33,923 bases of DNA from DASRPD01 sp035646535. GTDB lineage: Bacteria > Actinomycetota > Acidimicrobiia > IMCC26256 > JANYLB01. A program made the translations under genes and the position numbers. Positions 15,407-23,995 of this stretch are shown here, piece after piece; position 1 is the stretch's first letter, and every line of letters begins with the position of its first letter. The notes below the pieces were generated by a model. The model was not told where the DNA came from, searched no databases, and saw only the letters and a program-made list of their open reading frames with translations. The DNA is taken from contig DASRPD010000069.1 in the NCBI GenBank assembly GCA_035646535.1, positions 1 to 33,923 on the forward strand. Direction: 5' to 3'.

Positions 15407-16159
15407 GTGTCACGGGTCGCGTTGGTGAGCGGTGGCGGTCGCGGGATCGGTCGAGCGATCGCGCTCGGCCTCGCGGCCGACGGCCTCGACGTCGCCATCA
15501 ACTACCGCAAAGACGCCGACAGCGCCGCCGCGACCGTCGCAGAGATCGAAGCCCTGGGCCGACGCTCGGCCGCGTTCGCCGGTTCGGTCGACGTCGTCGC
15601 GGACTGCGAACGCGTCGCCGCCGCCGTGCTCGACACGTTCGGCGCGGTGGACGTGCTGATCAACAACGCGGGGATCGCGAGCCGCGGCCAATCGGTGGTG
15701 AAGACGGATCCCGCGGAGATGGAACGGGTGTGGCGCACCCACGTGCTCGGCGCGTTCGTGTTGGCCAAGCTGTTGATCCCGGCGATGCGTGAACGCCCCC
15801 GAGGTGACATTGTCATGATCTCCTCCGCCGCGACGACGCACATGGCCGCCAACTCGGCGCCGTACAACGTCGCAAAATCCGGTCTGGAGTCCCTCGCCCG
15901 CGGACTGGCCAAGGAGGAGCGGCGCAACGGGATTCACGTGAACGTCGTGGCCCCCGGGCTCGTAGCCACCGAGATGGGTCGCCGCCTGGTGAAGGGAGCG
16001 ATGGGTGTCGACGACATCCACACCCTCGACGAGGGATCACCGTTCGGTCACGTGTGCACACCTGAGGAGGTGGCCGACGTGGTGCGGTTCCTCGTGTCGG
16101 AAGGCGGTCGCTACCTCACCGACCAGCGCATCGTCGTCGACGGCGGCAGCTTCACGTGA
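15407..16159 (+). CDS. SDR family oxidoreductase (FabG-like)
   Basis: A 250-residue classical SDR close to 3-oxoacyl-ACP reductase in length and layout. Cofactor loop GGGRGIG (9-15), Arg34 after the second strand suggesting NADP(H), NNAG (86-89), Ser140, Tyr153 and Lys157 (YNVAKSG), and a C-terminal RIVVDGGSFT. GTG 15407 follows GAGGAGAG at good spacing. It lies 16 nt after the 23-residue ORF and 84 nt after the exonuclease gene, so it may be cotranscribed with them, although no functional link is obvious. It faces the convergent amidohydrolase with a 19-nt gap. A role in fatty-acid or alcohol oxidation is possible; the substrate is unknown. Confidence 0.88.
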   Translation: MSRVALVSGGGRGIGRAIALGLAADGLDVAINYRKDADSAAATVAEIEALGRRSAAFAGSVDVVADCERVAAAVLDTFGAVDVLINNAGIASRGQSVVKTDPAEMERVWRTHVLGAFVLAKLLIPAMRERPRGDIVMISSAATTHMAANSAPYNVAKSGLESLARGLAKEERRNGIHVNVVAPGLVATEMGRRLVKGAMGVDDIHTLDEGSPFGHVCTPEEVADVVRFLVSEGGRYLTDQRIVVDGGSFT

Positions 16160-16178
16160 GCGCGGTTGACCCGAGAGC

Positions 16179-17651
16179 TCAGGCGACGCCGTGCGCCGCG
16201 ACGAGGGCGCGGACCTGCGCGGCGGTCTCCGGCCCGTAGGTGCGCCGCCGGCTGGGCATCGCCTCGCGGGCGCTCTGCAAGTCTTCGCGGGTAAGGTCGC
16301 AGCGGGGAGGCGTCGCTTCGATGCCGTAGAGGGCGGCCGCGTTGAGCCCGAAGATCTTGGCCTTCACCTCGGCGGTGAGCGCCGGGTAGCCGTATTGCTC
16401 CTGGAGCTCCGCCGAGATCTCGAAGCTGCGGAACGCTTGGATCTGGTCCTGGGGTGAGCCGTACCAGATCGAGTCGGTGCCCCAGACCACCCGGTCAGCG
16501 CCGAGCTGGGCAACCAGCTTGCCGATCACGTGCGCCGCGCTCGTGGGGTCGCGCATCACGAGCCACCATGTGGAGCCGAGCTCAGCGTAGACGTTGCCGT
16601 CCGGGCCGATGTCGTGCTCGCGCAGCGTCGTGATGAACCGGTTGACGCCGAGGTCGGCGGTCTCGGGCGTGTAGGGCCCTTCGGGGACACCGGTCTCGAA
16701 TCCTGAGTGATACACGACGAAGCGCAGATCGCCGTGTGCGGTCGCGGCCGGGCCGATGTCGACCGGAGAGGAGAACTCGGCGAGTCCGCCGAGCATGCCG
16801 CCAAGGCCTTTGTGGACGCACACGATGTCGGTCGACGTGTCCCGCACCCGGTCCAAGAATGCGTTGCCGACCTGCGGCACCGCCGCGTCGTGGTCGTCGA
16901 GCCACCAGCCGGCCGGGTTGTGCGTGTACACCTTCCACGCGGCGATGTCGTGGCCCTCGTCGAGCTCGGTCATTCCGTCGAGTGCCGCGTCGAGCGGGCC
17001 GAGCTGGGGGAAGACACCACCGTGCACGAGGAGCCGGTCGTCGCCACACACCGCCGCGAAGGTGCGGCGCGCCTCTTCGGCCTCGACGATCGACTGCGGG
17101 TTCGCGTCACCGGGAATCGGTAACGCCGAGATGATCGCTATCGAGGTGTCGCTCCCGAGGAACAGCTCCTCCAGATAGGTGTCGATCGTGAAGCAGGCGC
17201 GCGGGTCGTCGGCGCCGCAGCGAGCCTGGGGGAACCCCGCCGCGAGTCCGAGCCCACCGGGGACCGACAGGTCGAAGTCGAGGAAGTGGCTCTGGACATC
17301 GATGATCAGCTCGTCGCCGGCGAGCGCCTCGGTCGCGGCATCGGCATCCGCCGGGTCGTCGGGGACGGCGAATGTGCCGCCGGAACGCTTGCCATCGGAG
17401 CGTCTCGAGTCCGACTCGCACGCCGCGATGGCACCGAGCATGAGCGCGGCGCCGCCGACGGAGCGGAGGAACCGGCGACGGTCCATCCCGAGCCGACGGG
17501 CGGCGCGCTCGGCGCCCATGCGGGTACGGCGGATCGCCTCACGCTCGATCGGGCCGAGCGGCTGGGGCCAGAACTCGCCGTTGGAGACGGGGCCGAGCTT
17601 GATCGGGAGATCGAGGTCGGGATCGCCGGGGCCGTCCGTCGCGTCGCCCAT
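16179..17651 (-). CDS. Tat-exported amidohydrolase-family lipoprotein
   Basis: A 490-residue protein of the amidohydrolase 2 family (PF04909-type TIM barrel; decarboxylases and hydrolases). The Tat motif is DRRRFLRS at residues 57-64, followed by a hydrophobic stretch and the lipobox IAAC (Cys78). About 56 residues precede the twin arginines, which is unusually long. The first metal motif is IIDVQSHF (Asp118, His122): Gln replaces the usual first His of HxH. VYHSGFETG and the late GTDSIWYG supply the other expected His and Asp positions. ATG 17651 has a TAGGGT element 8 nt upstream, supporting the long n-region. Substrate is unknown. It is convergent with an SDR gene and lies 57 nt downstream of an unrelated hypothetical gene. 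Confidence 0.8.
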   Translation of the reverse strand: MGDATDGPGDPDLDLPIKLGPVSNGEFWPQPLGPIEREAIRRTRMGAERAARRLGMDRRRFLRSVGGAALMLGAIAACESDSRRSDGKRSGGTFAVPDDPADADAATEALAGDELIIDVQSHFLDFDLSVPGGLGLAAGFPQARCGADDPRACFTIDTYLEELFLGSDTSIAIISALPIPGDANPQSIVEAEEARRTFAAVCGDDRLLVHGGVFPQLGPLDAALDGMTELDEGHDIAAWKVYTHNPAGWWLDDHDAAVPQVGNAFLDRVRDTSTDIVCVHKGLGGMLGGLAEFSSPVDIGPAATAHGDLRFVVYHSGFETGVPEGPYTPETADLGVNRFITTLREHDIGPDGNVYAELGSTWWLVMRDPTSAAHVIGKLVAQLGADRVVWGTDSIWYGSPQDQIQAFRSFEISAELQEQYGYPALTAEVKAKIFGLNAAALYGIEATPPRCDLTREDLQSAREAMPSRRRTYGPETAAQVRALVAAHGVA

Positions 17652-17659
17652 TGGTGCCG

Positions 17660-17665
17660 ACCCTA
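17660..17665 (-). promoter_or_regulatory. -10 element of the amidohydrolase gene
   Basis: TAGGGT on the minus strand, 8 nt before ATG 17651, giving a leaderless or nearly leaderless start. Confidence 0.42.
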
Positions 17666-17708
17666 ATGGGGGTCGACCCGCAGGAGAAGCGCACCCGCCG
17701 CTTCCAGA

Positions 17709-18437
17709 TCAGGTCCGGAGTCGCAGCAGCTCCGGCGCGACCGGGCAGTCCACCCGGCGACCCAAGCGATCCACCGAGTCCAGGCCCGTCGGCCCGGCCA
17801 CCCGTTCCACCATCGTGAGCGTGGCCGTCTCGGTCGTTGCCGCGGCGGTGAGGTCGGCCGCGACGGCGTCGTCCATCGCCGCGTAGAGCCGTTTCGGCAG
17901 CACCGTGCCGACCGGTGCGATCAGCCACACGGAACCGCCACGGTCGAAGAACGTCCGCATCACACCCGGTGCGCCGCTGGGCACGCGTGCCGCGTCGGGG
18001 GAGAGTGCCGTGGCCTCCACCAGCAGGTGGGAGGCCGGGACGCCGGCGAGGCCGTCGCGAGGGCCGATTCGTTGGGTCGCGAGGTCGGGTCGCTCTTCGA
18101 GCGCTCGCCGAGCGACCTCGCACCGGCCGAAGACCGCGACGGTGTCGTCGTGGGGGAAGGGGAGCAGCGCCGCGAGCCGGGTCGCGGTGGCGTCGTCGCG
18201 CAACATCCGCCAGGCTTCCCACGCGGCCTCGCCGGCGGCGGGTGAGCACAGGACGCGGGCACACACCCACCACAGTGGGGCCGTTGCGGGATGGTGCGCG
18301 AGCAATCGTTGGCAGACGACCACCAGCCCGGCCGGGTCACCGTCGAAGCCGGACAACGCCTGTGCGGCTTCGGTCGCGACATCGTCGTCGGAGCCGCTCC
18401 ACCGCGCGAGGGCCCGGAGCCGTTCGAACGGTTGCAT
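17709..18437 (-). CDS. Hypothetical protein, possibly NagB/eIF2B-like fold
   Basis: A 242-residue soluble protein I cannot assign to a family with confidence. The N-terminal third is helical, with a Trp-rich segment TAPLWWVCARVLCSP near residue 60. The C-terminal half alternates hydrophobic strands and helices (VAVFG, SHLLVEATALSP, GSVWLIAPVGTVLPKRLY) in a way that recalls the Rossmann-like eIF2B / methylthioribose-phosphate isomerase group, but no catalytic motif is evident. No signal peptide or membrane segment. ATG 18437 is chosen over the in-frame TTG at 18446 because a TAGGTT element lies 7 nt upstream. It sits between the amidohydrolase and a large membrane protein on the same strand, with its own promoter. 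Confidence 0.75.
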   Translation of the reverse strand: MQPFERLRALARWSGSDDDVATEAAQALSGFDGDPAGLVVVCQRLLAHHPATAPLWWVCARVLCSPAAGEAAWEAWRMLRDDATATRLAALLPFPHDDTVAVFGRCEVARRALEERPDLATQRIGPRDGLAGVPASHLLVEATALSPDAARVPSGAPGVMRTFFDRGGSVWLIAPVGTVLPKRLYAAMDDAVAADLTAAATTETATLTMVERVAGPTGLDSVDRLGRRVDCPVAPELLRLRT

Positions 18438-18444
18438 CGCGCTC

Positions 18445-18450
18445 AACCTA
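18445..18450 (-). promoter_or_regulatory. -10 element, leaderless start of hypothetical gene 17709-18437
   Basis: TAGGTT on the minus strand, 7 nt before ATG 18437. Confidence 0.5.
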
Positions 18451-18491
18451 GCCGCGCCCGCCGCCGCCGAGACCGGCGTGCCGTGGTGGGG

Positions 18492-20204
18492 TCACAGGCC
18501 GTCACAGCACCGGTCGACGGCCCGTTCAGGGTTGCCGAGACGCGCGGCGCCGTGTTCGTCTCCTCGGTCGAGATTCTTCCCGGGTGGGGTCTCCATCAAC
18601 ACAACGGCGTTCTCGGGCGGTCCCGTGTAGTTGGCGACGATCCTCTGATTCGGTCCGGGTGCCACGGGACCTGAGGCTGCCGACACGACGCTCACGGTGG
18701 CCCGAACCCGCGAAGCTGTTTTCACGGCGCGACTCTCGCCGTAGAACGCGGCGGCGGGGCCCGCTACCTGGACGGGTATTCCGTTTCGCTCGACCTGGAG
18801 TACCACTCCGGCTTCGGCCAGTCCTCCTCGTGCACCGGCGAAGCGGACAACGCCGGGGCCGGGGGGCAGGTGTTCCAACAGCTGGCGTGACAGAGACTTG
18901 GTCTGCGCCTGGCGGGTCGGGTGTGGGACACCGACGCGCAGGGCGTCGATGCACGCCGAGAGGCTGGCAGCCGCGACAATGCCGACCGCGAGGACGGCGA
19001 GCGGCTGTCGGAGCCGGCGGCGCGTCGTCTCGCGCAGCGCGAGCCACGCGGTCCACACGACGAGTACCGCCGTGACCGCGCCGATCGACCATGTCCAACG
19101 AACGAGGTACGGGTAGACCAGGCCGACGACGCGGCTCACACCGAGCAGCGCTACGGCCCAGGCCACGGACACCGTCATCCCGAGAAGCACGGCGTCACGC
19201 CGCCGCTGCAGGGCGGAAACGAGGACAGCGGCGAGCGCGGCGACGAGCAGCAAGGGTGGTCGTGAGGAGAGCTCAACGGGCAGCACCGTTCCGTGCGGAC
19301 CGGTACGGAAGATGAACATGGACTCCGGGCCGAACAGCCACTCGGGGCGAGCGTCGAGTTGCAGCGCGGCGACACGCGCTGCGTTCGCGATGCCGGCCCC
19401 AGGGTGGGACGCAGCGAAGTAGGACACGATGTCGCCGAGGTTGCCCAAACCGGTGACCACCTCACCCCAGAGCGTCGGCAACCACAGGACCAACGCTACG
19501 AGCGCGGCGATCCCGACCATACGGAGAAACCGACGCCGCTCGCTCGCCGAGCGTCGCGCCGCGATCCCTGCACCGATCGTGGCGCTGGCGGCCATGGCGA
19601 CAGCCAGGGGGGCGAATCCGACGTGGGTCTGGACCAGGAAACTTGCGACGGCTGCGATCCACGGCAGCAGGCGACTGTCGCCGACCATTGCGACCCATGT
19701 GAGGAACAGGAGGAGGAAGGACGAAAGTACGGGCACGTGGGGATTCCAGGGATCACGGAGGAAGTCCGGTCCGAGTGCACGCATCAACAACGCCAAGGCG
19801 ACCGCTGTCGCAAGGCCGACCGAGATCCCCCGGCGTCGGGCCACGAGCACCGCACCCACTGCCGCCGTAGCATTGATGCCGAGTGCGCCGACCATGAGGC
19901 CGGCCGAGCTCGAGCCGAGGAGCCGGTAGGGGACTGCCAGCAGGTAGAAGACCAGAGGGCCGGGATGGAACCAACCGAAGCGCGAGTACGGCCCGGTGAA
20001 CACCTCGTGCAGCCCGACATCGCGCACACGCAGCTCGAGGAGCGCCCAGTCGCTGGGCGGTGCGTAGCCGTGGCGAAACGACACGATCGTGCGGACGGCA
20101 CCGACGACGAAGGGCGCGACAACCAAGACGAGGCCGACGAAGAACAAGCACTCGGGTTCACGCCATCGAGCCGCGATCCTCGTGTGACTGCCTGCGCTCG
20201 GCAT
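18492..20204 (-). CDS. Multi-spanning membrane protein, possible GT-C-type glycosyltransferase
   Basis: A 570-residue integral membrane protein with roughly ten or more hydrophobic helices between residues about 18 and 420, then a soluble C-terminal domain of about 150 residues. The first extracytoplasmic loop carries SDWALLELRVRDVG followed by YSRFGWFHPGPLVFYLL, and a later loop has DPWNPHVPVL. Acidic first loops of this kind are seen in GT-C polyprenyl-phosphate-sugar transferases (ArnT/PMT-like), but the match is structural only. The C terminus is polar and ends in an unusual Cys pair (DRCCDGL). It starts only 12 nt after the acyl-CoA dehydrogenase stop codon, so it may be third in that operon. 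Function is unknown. Confidence 0.75.
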   Translation of the reverse strand: MPSAGSHTRIAARWREPECLFFVGLVLVVAPFVVGAVRTIVSFRHGYAPPSDWALLELRVRDVGLHEVFTGPYSRFGWFHPGPLVFYLLAVPYRLLGSSSAGLMVGALGINATAAVGAVLVARRRGISVGLATAVALALLMRALGPDFLRDPWNPHVPVLSSFLLLFLTWVAMVGDSRLLPWIAAVASFLVQTHVGFAPLAVAMAASATIGAGIAARRSASERRRFLRMVGIAALVALVLWLPTLWGEVVTGLGNLGDIVSYFAASHPGAGIANAARVAALQLDARPEWLFGPESMFIFRTGPHGTVLPVELSSRPPLLLVAALAAVLVSALQRRRDAVLLGMTVSVAWAVALLGVSRVVGLVYPYLVRWTWSIGAVTAVLVVWTAWLALRETTRRRLRQPLAVLAVGIVAAASLSACIDALRVGVPHPTRQAQTKSLSRQLLEHLPPGPGVVRFAGARGGLAEAGVVLQVERNGIPVQVAGPAAAFYGESRAVKTASRVRATVSVVSAASGPVAPGPNQRIVANYTGPPENAVVLMETPPGKNLDRGDEHGAARLGNPERAVDRCCDGL

Positions 20205-20216
20205 CGAGACGACCGC

Positions 20217-21437
20217 TCAGGTCCTGATCTTGGGTTCCTTCGGGAGGCCGAGCACGCGTTCGCCGATGACGTTCTTCATGATCTCGTCGGTGCCGCCCGC
20301 GACCCGCATGCCGGGCACGCCGCACAGGAACTCCGACCATGCGAACGTGCCCCATTCGCCGCTATCGGCGATCATCCGCGGGCCGAGTATCTCACCGAGC
20401 ATCTGGCCGACCTCTTGCATGGTCCGGGTGAGCGCCAGCTTGCCGATCGACATCTCCGGCCCGGGGAGTTGGCCGGCTCGGATCGTGGCCATGCCCCGCA
20501 GGTTCGTGTAGCGGGCGACGTTGATTCTGACGTACGCGTCGGCCAAGCGTTGACGAACGAGCGGGTCGTCGGCCACGCCGTAGTGGCGGGCCATCTCCAC
20601 GAACCGGTTCAGCGACATCGTGCCGACGCCCGCGCCGCCGCCACCGATCGCGGCGCGCTCGTTCATGAGCGTGGTGAGCGCGACCGTCCAGCCCTCGTCG
20701 ACGTCGCCGAGCCGGTGGGAGTCCGGGACCCGCACCTCTTCGAAGAACACCTCGTTGAACGACGCCCCACCGGTCATCTGACGCAGCGGGCGCACCTCGA
20801 CGCCGGGCGCGTGCATGTCCACGAGGAACATCGTGAGGCCCTTGTGCTTGGGTTTGTCCGGCGAGGTTCGAGTGATGATCTCGCCGATGTCGCTGTACTG
20901 CGCGCCCGACGTCCACACCTTCTGGCCGGTGAGGATCCACTCGTCGCCGTCGCGGATCGCCCGGGTCTGGATCCCGGCGAGGTCCGAACCGGCGATCGGT
21001 TCCGAGAAGAGCTGACAGGCCACGATGTCACCCCGATACAGATCACGCAGGTAGCGCTCGGCCACCTCGGGGATCGCGTGGGCGAGGATCGTCGGCGCGA
21101 CCATGCCGAGCCCGATGCCGAACGCGGTCTGGTTCGGGACCGAGTAGTCGCTCCGGACCGCCGTGTAGGCGCGGGTGTGCTCGGCGGTGAGTGCCCGGCC
21201 ACCGAGGTGCTCCGGTCCGGTGAGCCATCCGAAACCGGCGTCGAACTCCTTGGCCTTCCACTCTTTGGCGGCGCGCAGCTCGGCGGCCTCCTGCTCGGGA
21301 GTCTTCTCGTCCAGCACGCCGACTCGATCGGAGCCCTCGCCCCAGACGAAGCTCTCCTCGGGCCGTAGCGACGCGTTCGCGTCGAGGAAGGCCTTGGCAT
21401 CGGTGCGGAACTGCTCGAGGTTCGCTGCATCGCTCAT
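20217..21437 (-). CDS. Acyl-CoA dehydrogenase (FadE-like)
   Basis: A 406-residue flavin-dependent acyl-CoA dehydrogenase. Family signatures: CQLFSEPIAGSDLAGIQTRA (FAD/substrate loop), WILTGQKVWTSGA, TNLRGMATIRAGQLPGPE, and the C-terminal GGTDEIMKNVIGERVLGLP. The medium-chain enzyme has its catalytic Glu in a YEGT segment; here the aligned segment reads AGGT, as in many actinobacterial FadE proteins, so the base must sit elsewhere. ATG 21437 overlaps the stop codon of the upstream SCP2-like gene (ATGA), so the two are translationally coupled and probably act together on a sterol- or lipid-derived CoA ester. The long in-frame extension upstream to 21836 lies over that gene and is not coding. 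Confidence 0.9.
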   Translation of the reverse strand: MSDAANLEQFRTDAKAFLDANASLRPEESFVWGEGSDRVGVLDEKTPEQEAAELRAAKEWKAKEFDAGFGWLTGPEHLGGRALTAEHTRAYTAVRSDYSVPNQTAFGIGLGMVAPTILAHAIPEVAERYLRDLYRGDIVACQLFSEPIAGSDLAGIQTRAIRDGDEWILTGQKVWTSGAQYSDIGEIITRTSPDKPKHKGLTMFLVDMHAPGVEVRPLRQMTGGASFNEVFFEEVRVPDSHRLGDVDEGWTVALTTLMNERAAIGGGGAGVGTMSLNRFVEMARHYGVADDPLVRQRLADAYVRINVARYTNLRGMATIRAGQLPGPEMSIGKLALTRTMQEVGQMLGEILGPRMIADSGEWGTFAWSEFLCGVPGMRVAGGTDEIMKNVIGERVLGLPKEPKIRT

Positions 21438-21859
21438 GGCCCGGAATCGTAGGTCGTTCGTGCCCGCAGGTTCCGGGCCCGGTCGGCGATCGCCGTCAGC
21501 ACCGCTCGGGCGGCGACGATCCGCTCCAGCCGACCCCGGATGACGATCCGCCCGGCGGAGATGGCTTCCTGGGCCGACAGCCGGCCTTGGCTGACCGCCA
21601 CGGCGGTGTCGTAGTCGAGCTGCATCACGACGTCGGCGTCGTCTGCACCGTCGATGTCGGAGTCGCTGTCGATCTCGAGGTCGACCTGTAGCCGGCCGCT
21701 GCGGAGGGCCACGTCGTAGGCGACGGTGCCGAATGGGGTTCCGGTGACGCACTGGCGGACCACGCAGGCGGCACTCGGCCCGTCCACGTCGGGCAGAGGT
21801 TCGCCGCTCAGGGCGTCGGCGAAGGCGGAGCACCACTCGGGGCTCAGGTAGGCGGGCAC
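21434..21859 (-). CDS. SCP2-like sterol-binding domain protein
   Basis: A 141-residue single-domain protein of the SCP2 sterol-carrier fold. The C-terminal half has the characteristic strand-helix series MQLDYDTAVAVSQGRLSAQE followed by ISAGRIVIRGRLERI, in which a GR(I/L) turn follows a helix lining the lipid tunnel. Such proteins bind fatty acyl-CoA or sterols and deliver them to enzymes. GTG 21859 is chosen because a TACCCT element lies 6 nt upstream, giving a leaderless start. The frame remains open on the minus strand for another 1.9 kb, but that is antisense to other genes. The stop codon overlaps the acyl-CoA dehydrogenase start, which supports a shared substrate. Confidence 0.85.
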   Translation of the reverse strand: MPAYLSPEWCSAFADALSGEPLPDVDGPSAACVVRQCVTGTPFGTVAYDVALRSGRLQVDLEIDSDSDIDGADDADVVMQLDYDTAVAVSQGRLSAQEAISAGRIVIRGRLERIVAARAVLTAIADRARNLRARTTYDSGP

Positions 21860-21865
21860 CGCCGC

Positions 21866-21871
21866 AGGGTA
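21866..21871 (-). promoter_or_regulatory. -10 element, leaderless start of the SCP2-like gene
   Basis: TACCCT on the minus strand, 6 nt before GTG 21859. Confidence 0.5.
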
Positions 21872-21907
21872 CCGATCCCGTTGGTGTCTCCGGGGCGTTG
21901 TGGACCC

Positions 21908-21913
21908 TAAGGT
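21908..21913 (+). promoter_or_regulatory. -10 element, leaderless start of polyprenyl synthase
   Basis: TAAGGT, 6 nt before ATG 21920; divergent from the -10 element at 21866, with 36 bp between them. Confidence 0.5.
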
Positions 21914-21919
21914 GTTCGG

Positions 21920-23008
21920 ATGGCCGCCGAGACGCGAACGGGAGTGACGCGCGCTCCCGTCACGGCACCGGCGAGCCTCACCGAAGGGGGCGAGCGCGCC
22001 GGGCGGCGCGTCGAAGCCCTGCTCGACGCCGAGCTGGCTCGTTGGACGGCAGTCGACCCTGCGCTGGCGGCACCGATCGGAGCGTTGGCCGACCTCGTTG
22101 CGGCCGGCGGCAAGCGGCTCCGCCCCGCGTTCTGCCATTGGGCCTTCGTGGGTGCCGGCGGCAATCCCGACGACAGCCGGGTGGTCGACGCCGCGGCCGC
22201 GTTGGAGCTGCTGCACACCTTCGCGCTCGTGCACGACGACGTGATGGACGGATCCGACCGTCGGCGCGGCCAGGCGTCGATCCACCGTCGGTTCATCGAA
22301 GCCCACGACGCGAACGCCCGCCGGGGGGAGGCCCGCCGCTTCGGCGAGGGTGTCGCGATCCTCGTCGGCGACTTCGCGTTCGTCTACGCCGACATGCTCA
22401 TGGCGACCGCCCCGCCCGAAGCGCGGCCCGTGTACGACGAGCTCCGCGTGGAGCTCTGCATCGGGCAGTACCTCGACCTCGCGGCGACGGCTGCCGGCGC
22501 TCGGGACCCCGACGAAGCCCGGCGTATCGAGTGGTACAAGTCGGGCAAGTACACGGTCGAACGGCCGTTGCACCTCGGTGCGGCCCTCGCCGGCAGGCTC
22601 GGTGAGCTTCGCGAGCCGCTGACGGCGATCGGACTTCCTCTCGGCGAGGCGTTCCAGCTCCGCGATGACGTCCTCGGAGTCTTCGGTGACGAAGACGTCA
22701 CGGGCAAGCCTGTGGGTGACGATCTTCGTGAGGGCAAGCTCACGCCTCTCGTCGCCGTCGCGACCCAGCGAGCGGCCGGCGCGGCGGCCGAGCTCCTGGA
22801 CAGGATCGGCGCGCCGGATCTGCGCGCGGCCGAGATCGAGGCGTTGACCGAGGTGCTCGTCGACACCGGCGCGCGGGACGAGATCGAGCAGACCATCCGC
22901 CGGCGGATCGACGAGGCAATTGATGCGATCGATCGGTCTCCGCTCAGCCCGGCGGCTCGTCGCGCCCTCGTCGAGCTCGGCTGCTACGTGGCCTGGCGCG
23001 ACGAATAG
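21920..23008 (+). CDS. Polyprenyl (geranylgeranyl-type) diphosphate synthase
   Basis: A 362-residue all-helical trans-prenyltransferase that extends allylic diphosphates with isopentenyl diphosphate. Motifs: GGKRLRP (63-69) for IPP binding, the first aspartate-rich motif DDVMD (106-110), and the second DDVLG (249-253) followed by GKPVGDDLREGKLT. The chain length of the product cannot be read from the sequence alone; residues before the first motif are FALVH. A TAAGGT element 6 nt before ATG 21920 gives a leaderless start. Downstream lie an ABC-2 exporter pair, a TlpA-like protein and ctaB, which uses farnesyl diphosphate, so the enzyme may supply prenyl chains for heme O, quinones or carotenoids. 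Confidence 0.92.
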   Translation: MAAETRTGVTRAPVTAPASLTEGGERAGRRVEALLDAELARWTAVDPALAAPIGALADLVAAGGKRLRPAFCHWAFVGAGGNPDDSRVVDAAAALELLHTFALVHDDVMDGSDRRRGQASIHRRFIEAHDANARRGEARRFGEGVAILVGDFAFVYADMLMATAPPEARPVYDELRVELCIGQYLDLAATAAGARDPDEARRIEWYKSGKYTVERPLHLGAALAGRLGELREPLTAIGLPLGEAFQLRDDVLGVFGDEDVTGKPVGDDLREGKLTPLVAVATQRAAGAAAELLDRIGAPDLRAAEIEALTEVLVDTGARDEIEQTIRRRIDEAIDAIDRSPLSPAARRALVELGCYVAWRDE

Positions 23009-23053
23009 CGCCACACCGTCGTCGAGGAGCCGAGGTCGAGGCCCCAGTCCGGA

Positions 23054-23059
23054 TAGTGT
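23054..23059 (+). promoter_or_regulatory. -10 element upstream of the ABC transporter operon
   Basis: TAGTGT, 9 nt before ATG 23069, giving at most a 2-3 nt leader. Confidence 0.4.
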
Positions 23060-23068
23060 CGACCAGCG

Positions 23069-23995
23069 ATGACCCCCGCGGCTGCGATCGAGGTGGTCGG
23101 GCTCCGGAAGCGCTACGGAGAGCGCCGAGCGGTCGATGGGGTGAGTCTCTCCGTCAAGGTGGGCGAGGTCTTCGGCCTCCTCGGCCCCAACGGAGCCGGC
23201 AAGACCACGACCGTCGAGATCCTCGAGGGCTACCGCGAGCCTGACGAGGGCACCGCGCGCGTGCTCGGCCTGGACCCGTGGCGTGACGGCGCCGCGCTGC
23301 ATCGGCGAGTCGGCGTCATGCTGCAGGAGGGTGGGCTGTACCCCGGGGTGCGCCCGCTCGAGGCACTCGAGCTGTTCGCGTCCTACTACGAGGATCCGGA
23401 CGACCCTCAACGGCTCCTCACCCTGGTCGGGCTCGACGACGTTCGCACCACGCTGGTGCGGCGGCTCTCCGGCGGAGAGGGCCAGCGGCTGTCGCTCGCG
23501 CTTTCCTTGATCGGCCGACCCGAGCTCGTGTTCCTCGACGAGCCGACCGCCGGAATGGACCCTCGGGCGCGCGTCACGACCTGGAAGCTCGTGCGGGACC
23601 TCCACGATCGCGGCGTCACGGTCGTGCTGACCACCCACGCGATGGACGAGGCCGAACAGCTCTGCGATCGCCTGGCGATCATGGACCGGGGCCGAGTCGT
23701 CGCCGAGGGCACACCGGCCGAGCTCACCGCCCGGGCCGGCAACGCCGAGGTCGCGTTCCGGGCGTCGGGCGGGCTCGACCACCGGTCGATGGCCAAGGCA
23801 CTGGGCCTCGCCGCCGACGCGGTGAGTGAACCCCAGCGGGGGCGCTACGTGGTCGCGGCGAGCGCGACGCCCGGACTGCTCGCGGATCTCACTGCGTGGC
23901 TGCGCGACGAGGACGTCGCTCTCGAAGACCTGACGACCGGTCGAACGAGCCTCGAAGAGCTCTTTCTCCGCATCACCGGTGAGGACGGCCCATGA
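23069..23995 (+). CDS. ABC transporter ATP-binding protein
   Basis: A 308-residue ABC ATPase of the DrrA/CcmA-like export type. Walker A is GPNGAGKTT (39-47), the signature is LSGGEGQR (133-140), Walker B is LVFLDEP (153-159), and the H-loop His lies in TTHAMDEAEQ. The last 70 residues are the extra C-terminal domain usual in this branch. It pairs with the permease whose ATG overlaps its stop codon (ATGA at 23992). In Mycobacterium tuberculosis an ABC ATPase and permease pair sits beside ctaA, so a role in respiratory-chain assembly is possible, but the exported substrate is unknown. Confidence 0.93.
   Translation: MTPAAAIEVVGLRKRYGERRAVDGVSLSVKVGEVFGLLGPNGAGKTTTVEILEGYREPDEGTARVLGLDPWRDGAALHRRVGVMLQEGGLYPGVRPLEALELFASYYEDPDDPQRLLTLVGLDDVRTTLVRRLSGGEGQRLSLALSLIGRPELVFLDEPTAGMDPRARVTTWKLVRDLHDRGVTVVLTTHAMDEAEQLCDRLAIMDRGRVVAEGTPAELTARAGNAEVAFRASGGLDHRSMAKALGLAADAVSEPQRGRYVVAASATPGLLADLTAWLRDEDVALEDLTTGRTSLEELFLRITGEDGP

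Noticed and set aside
19293..21368. 691-codon plus-strand open frame
   Set aside because: Antisense to the membrane protein and acyl-CoA dehydrogenase genes; composition is His/Arg/Asp-rich with no domain, typical of an antisense shadow.
21434..23782. 782-codon minus-strand open frame
   Set aside because: Only its last 142 codons (the SCP2-like gene) are supported. The rest is antisense to the clearly coding polyprenyl synthase and ABC ATPase genes and reflects stop-codon scarcity in high-GC DNA.
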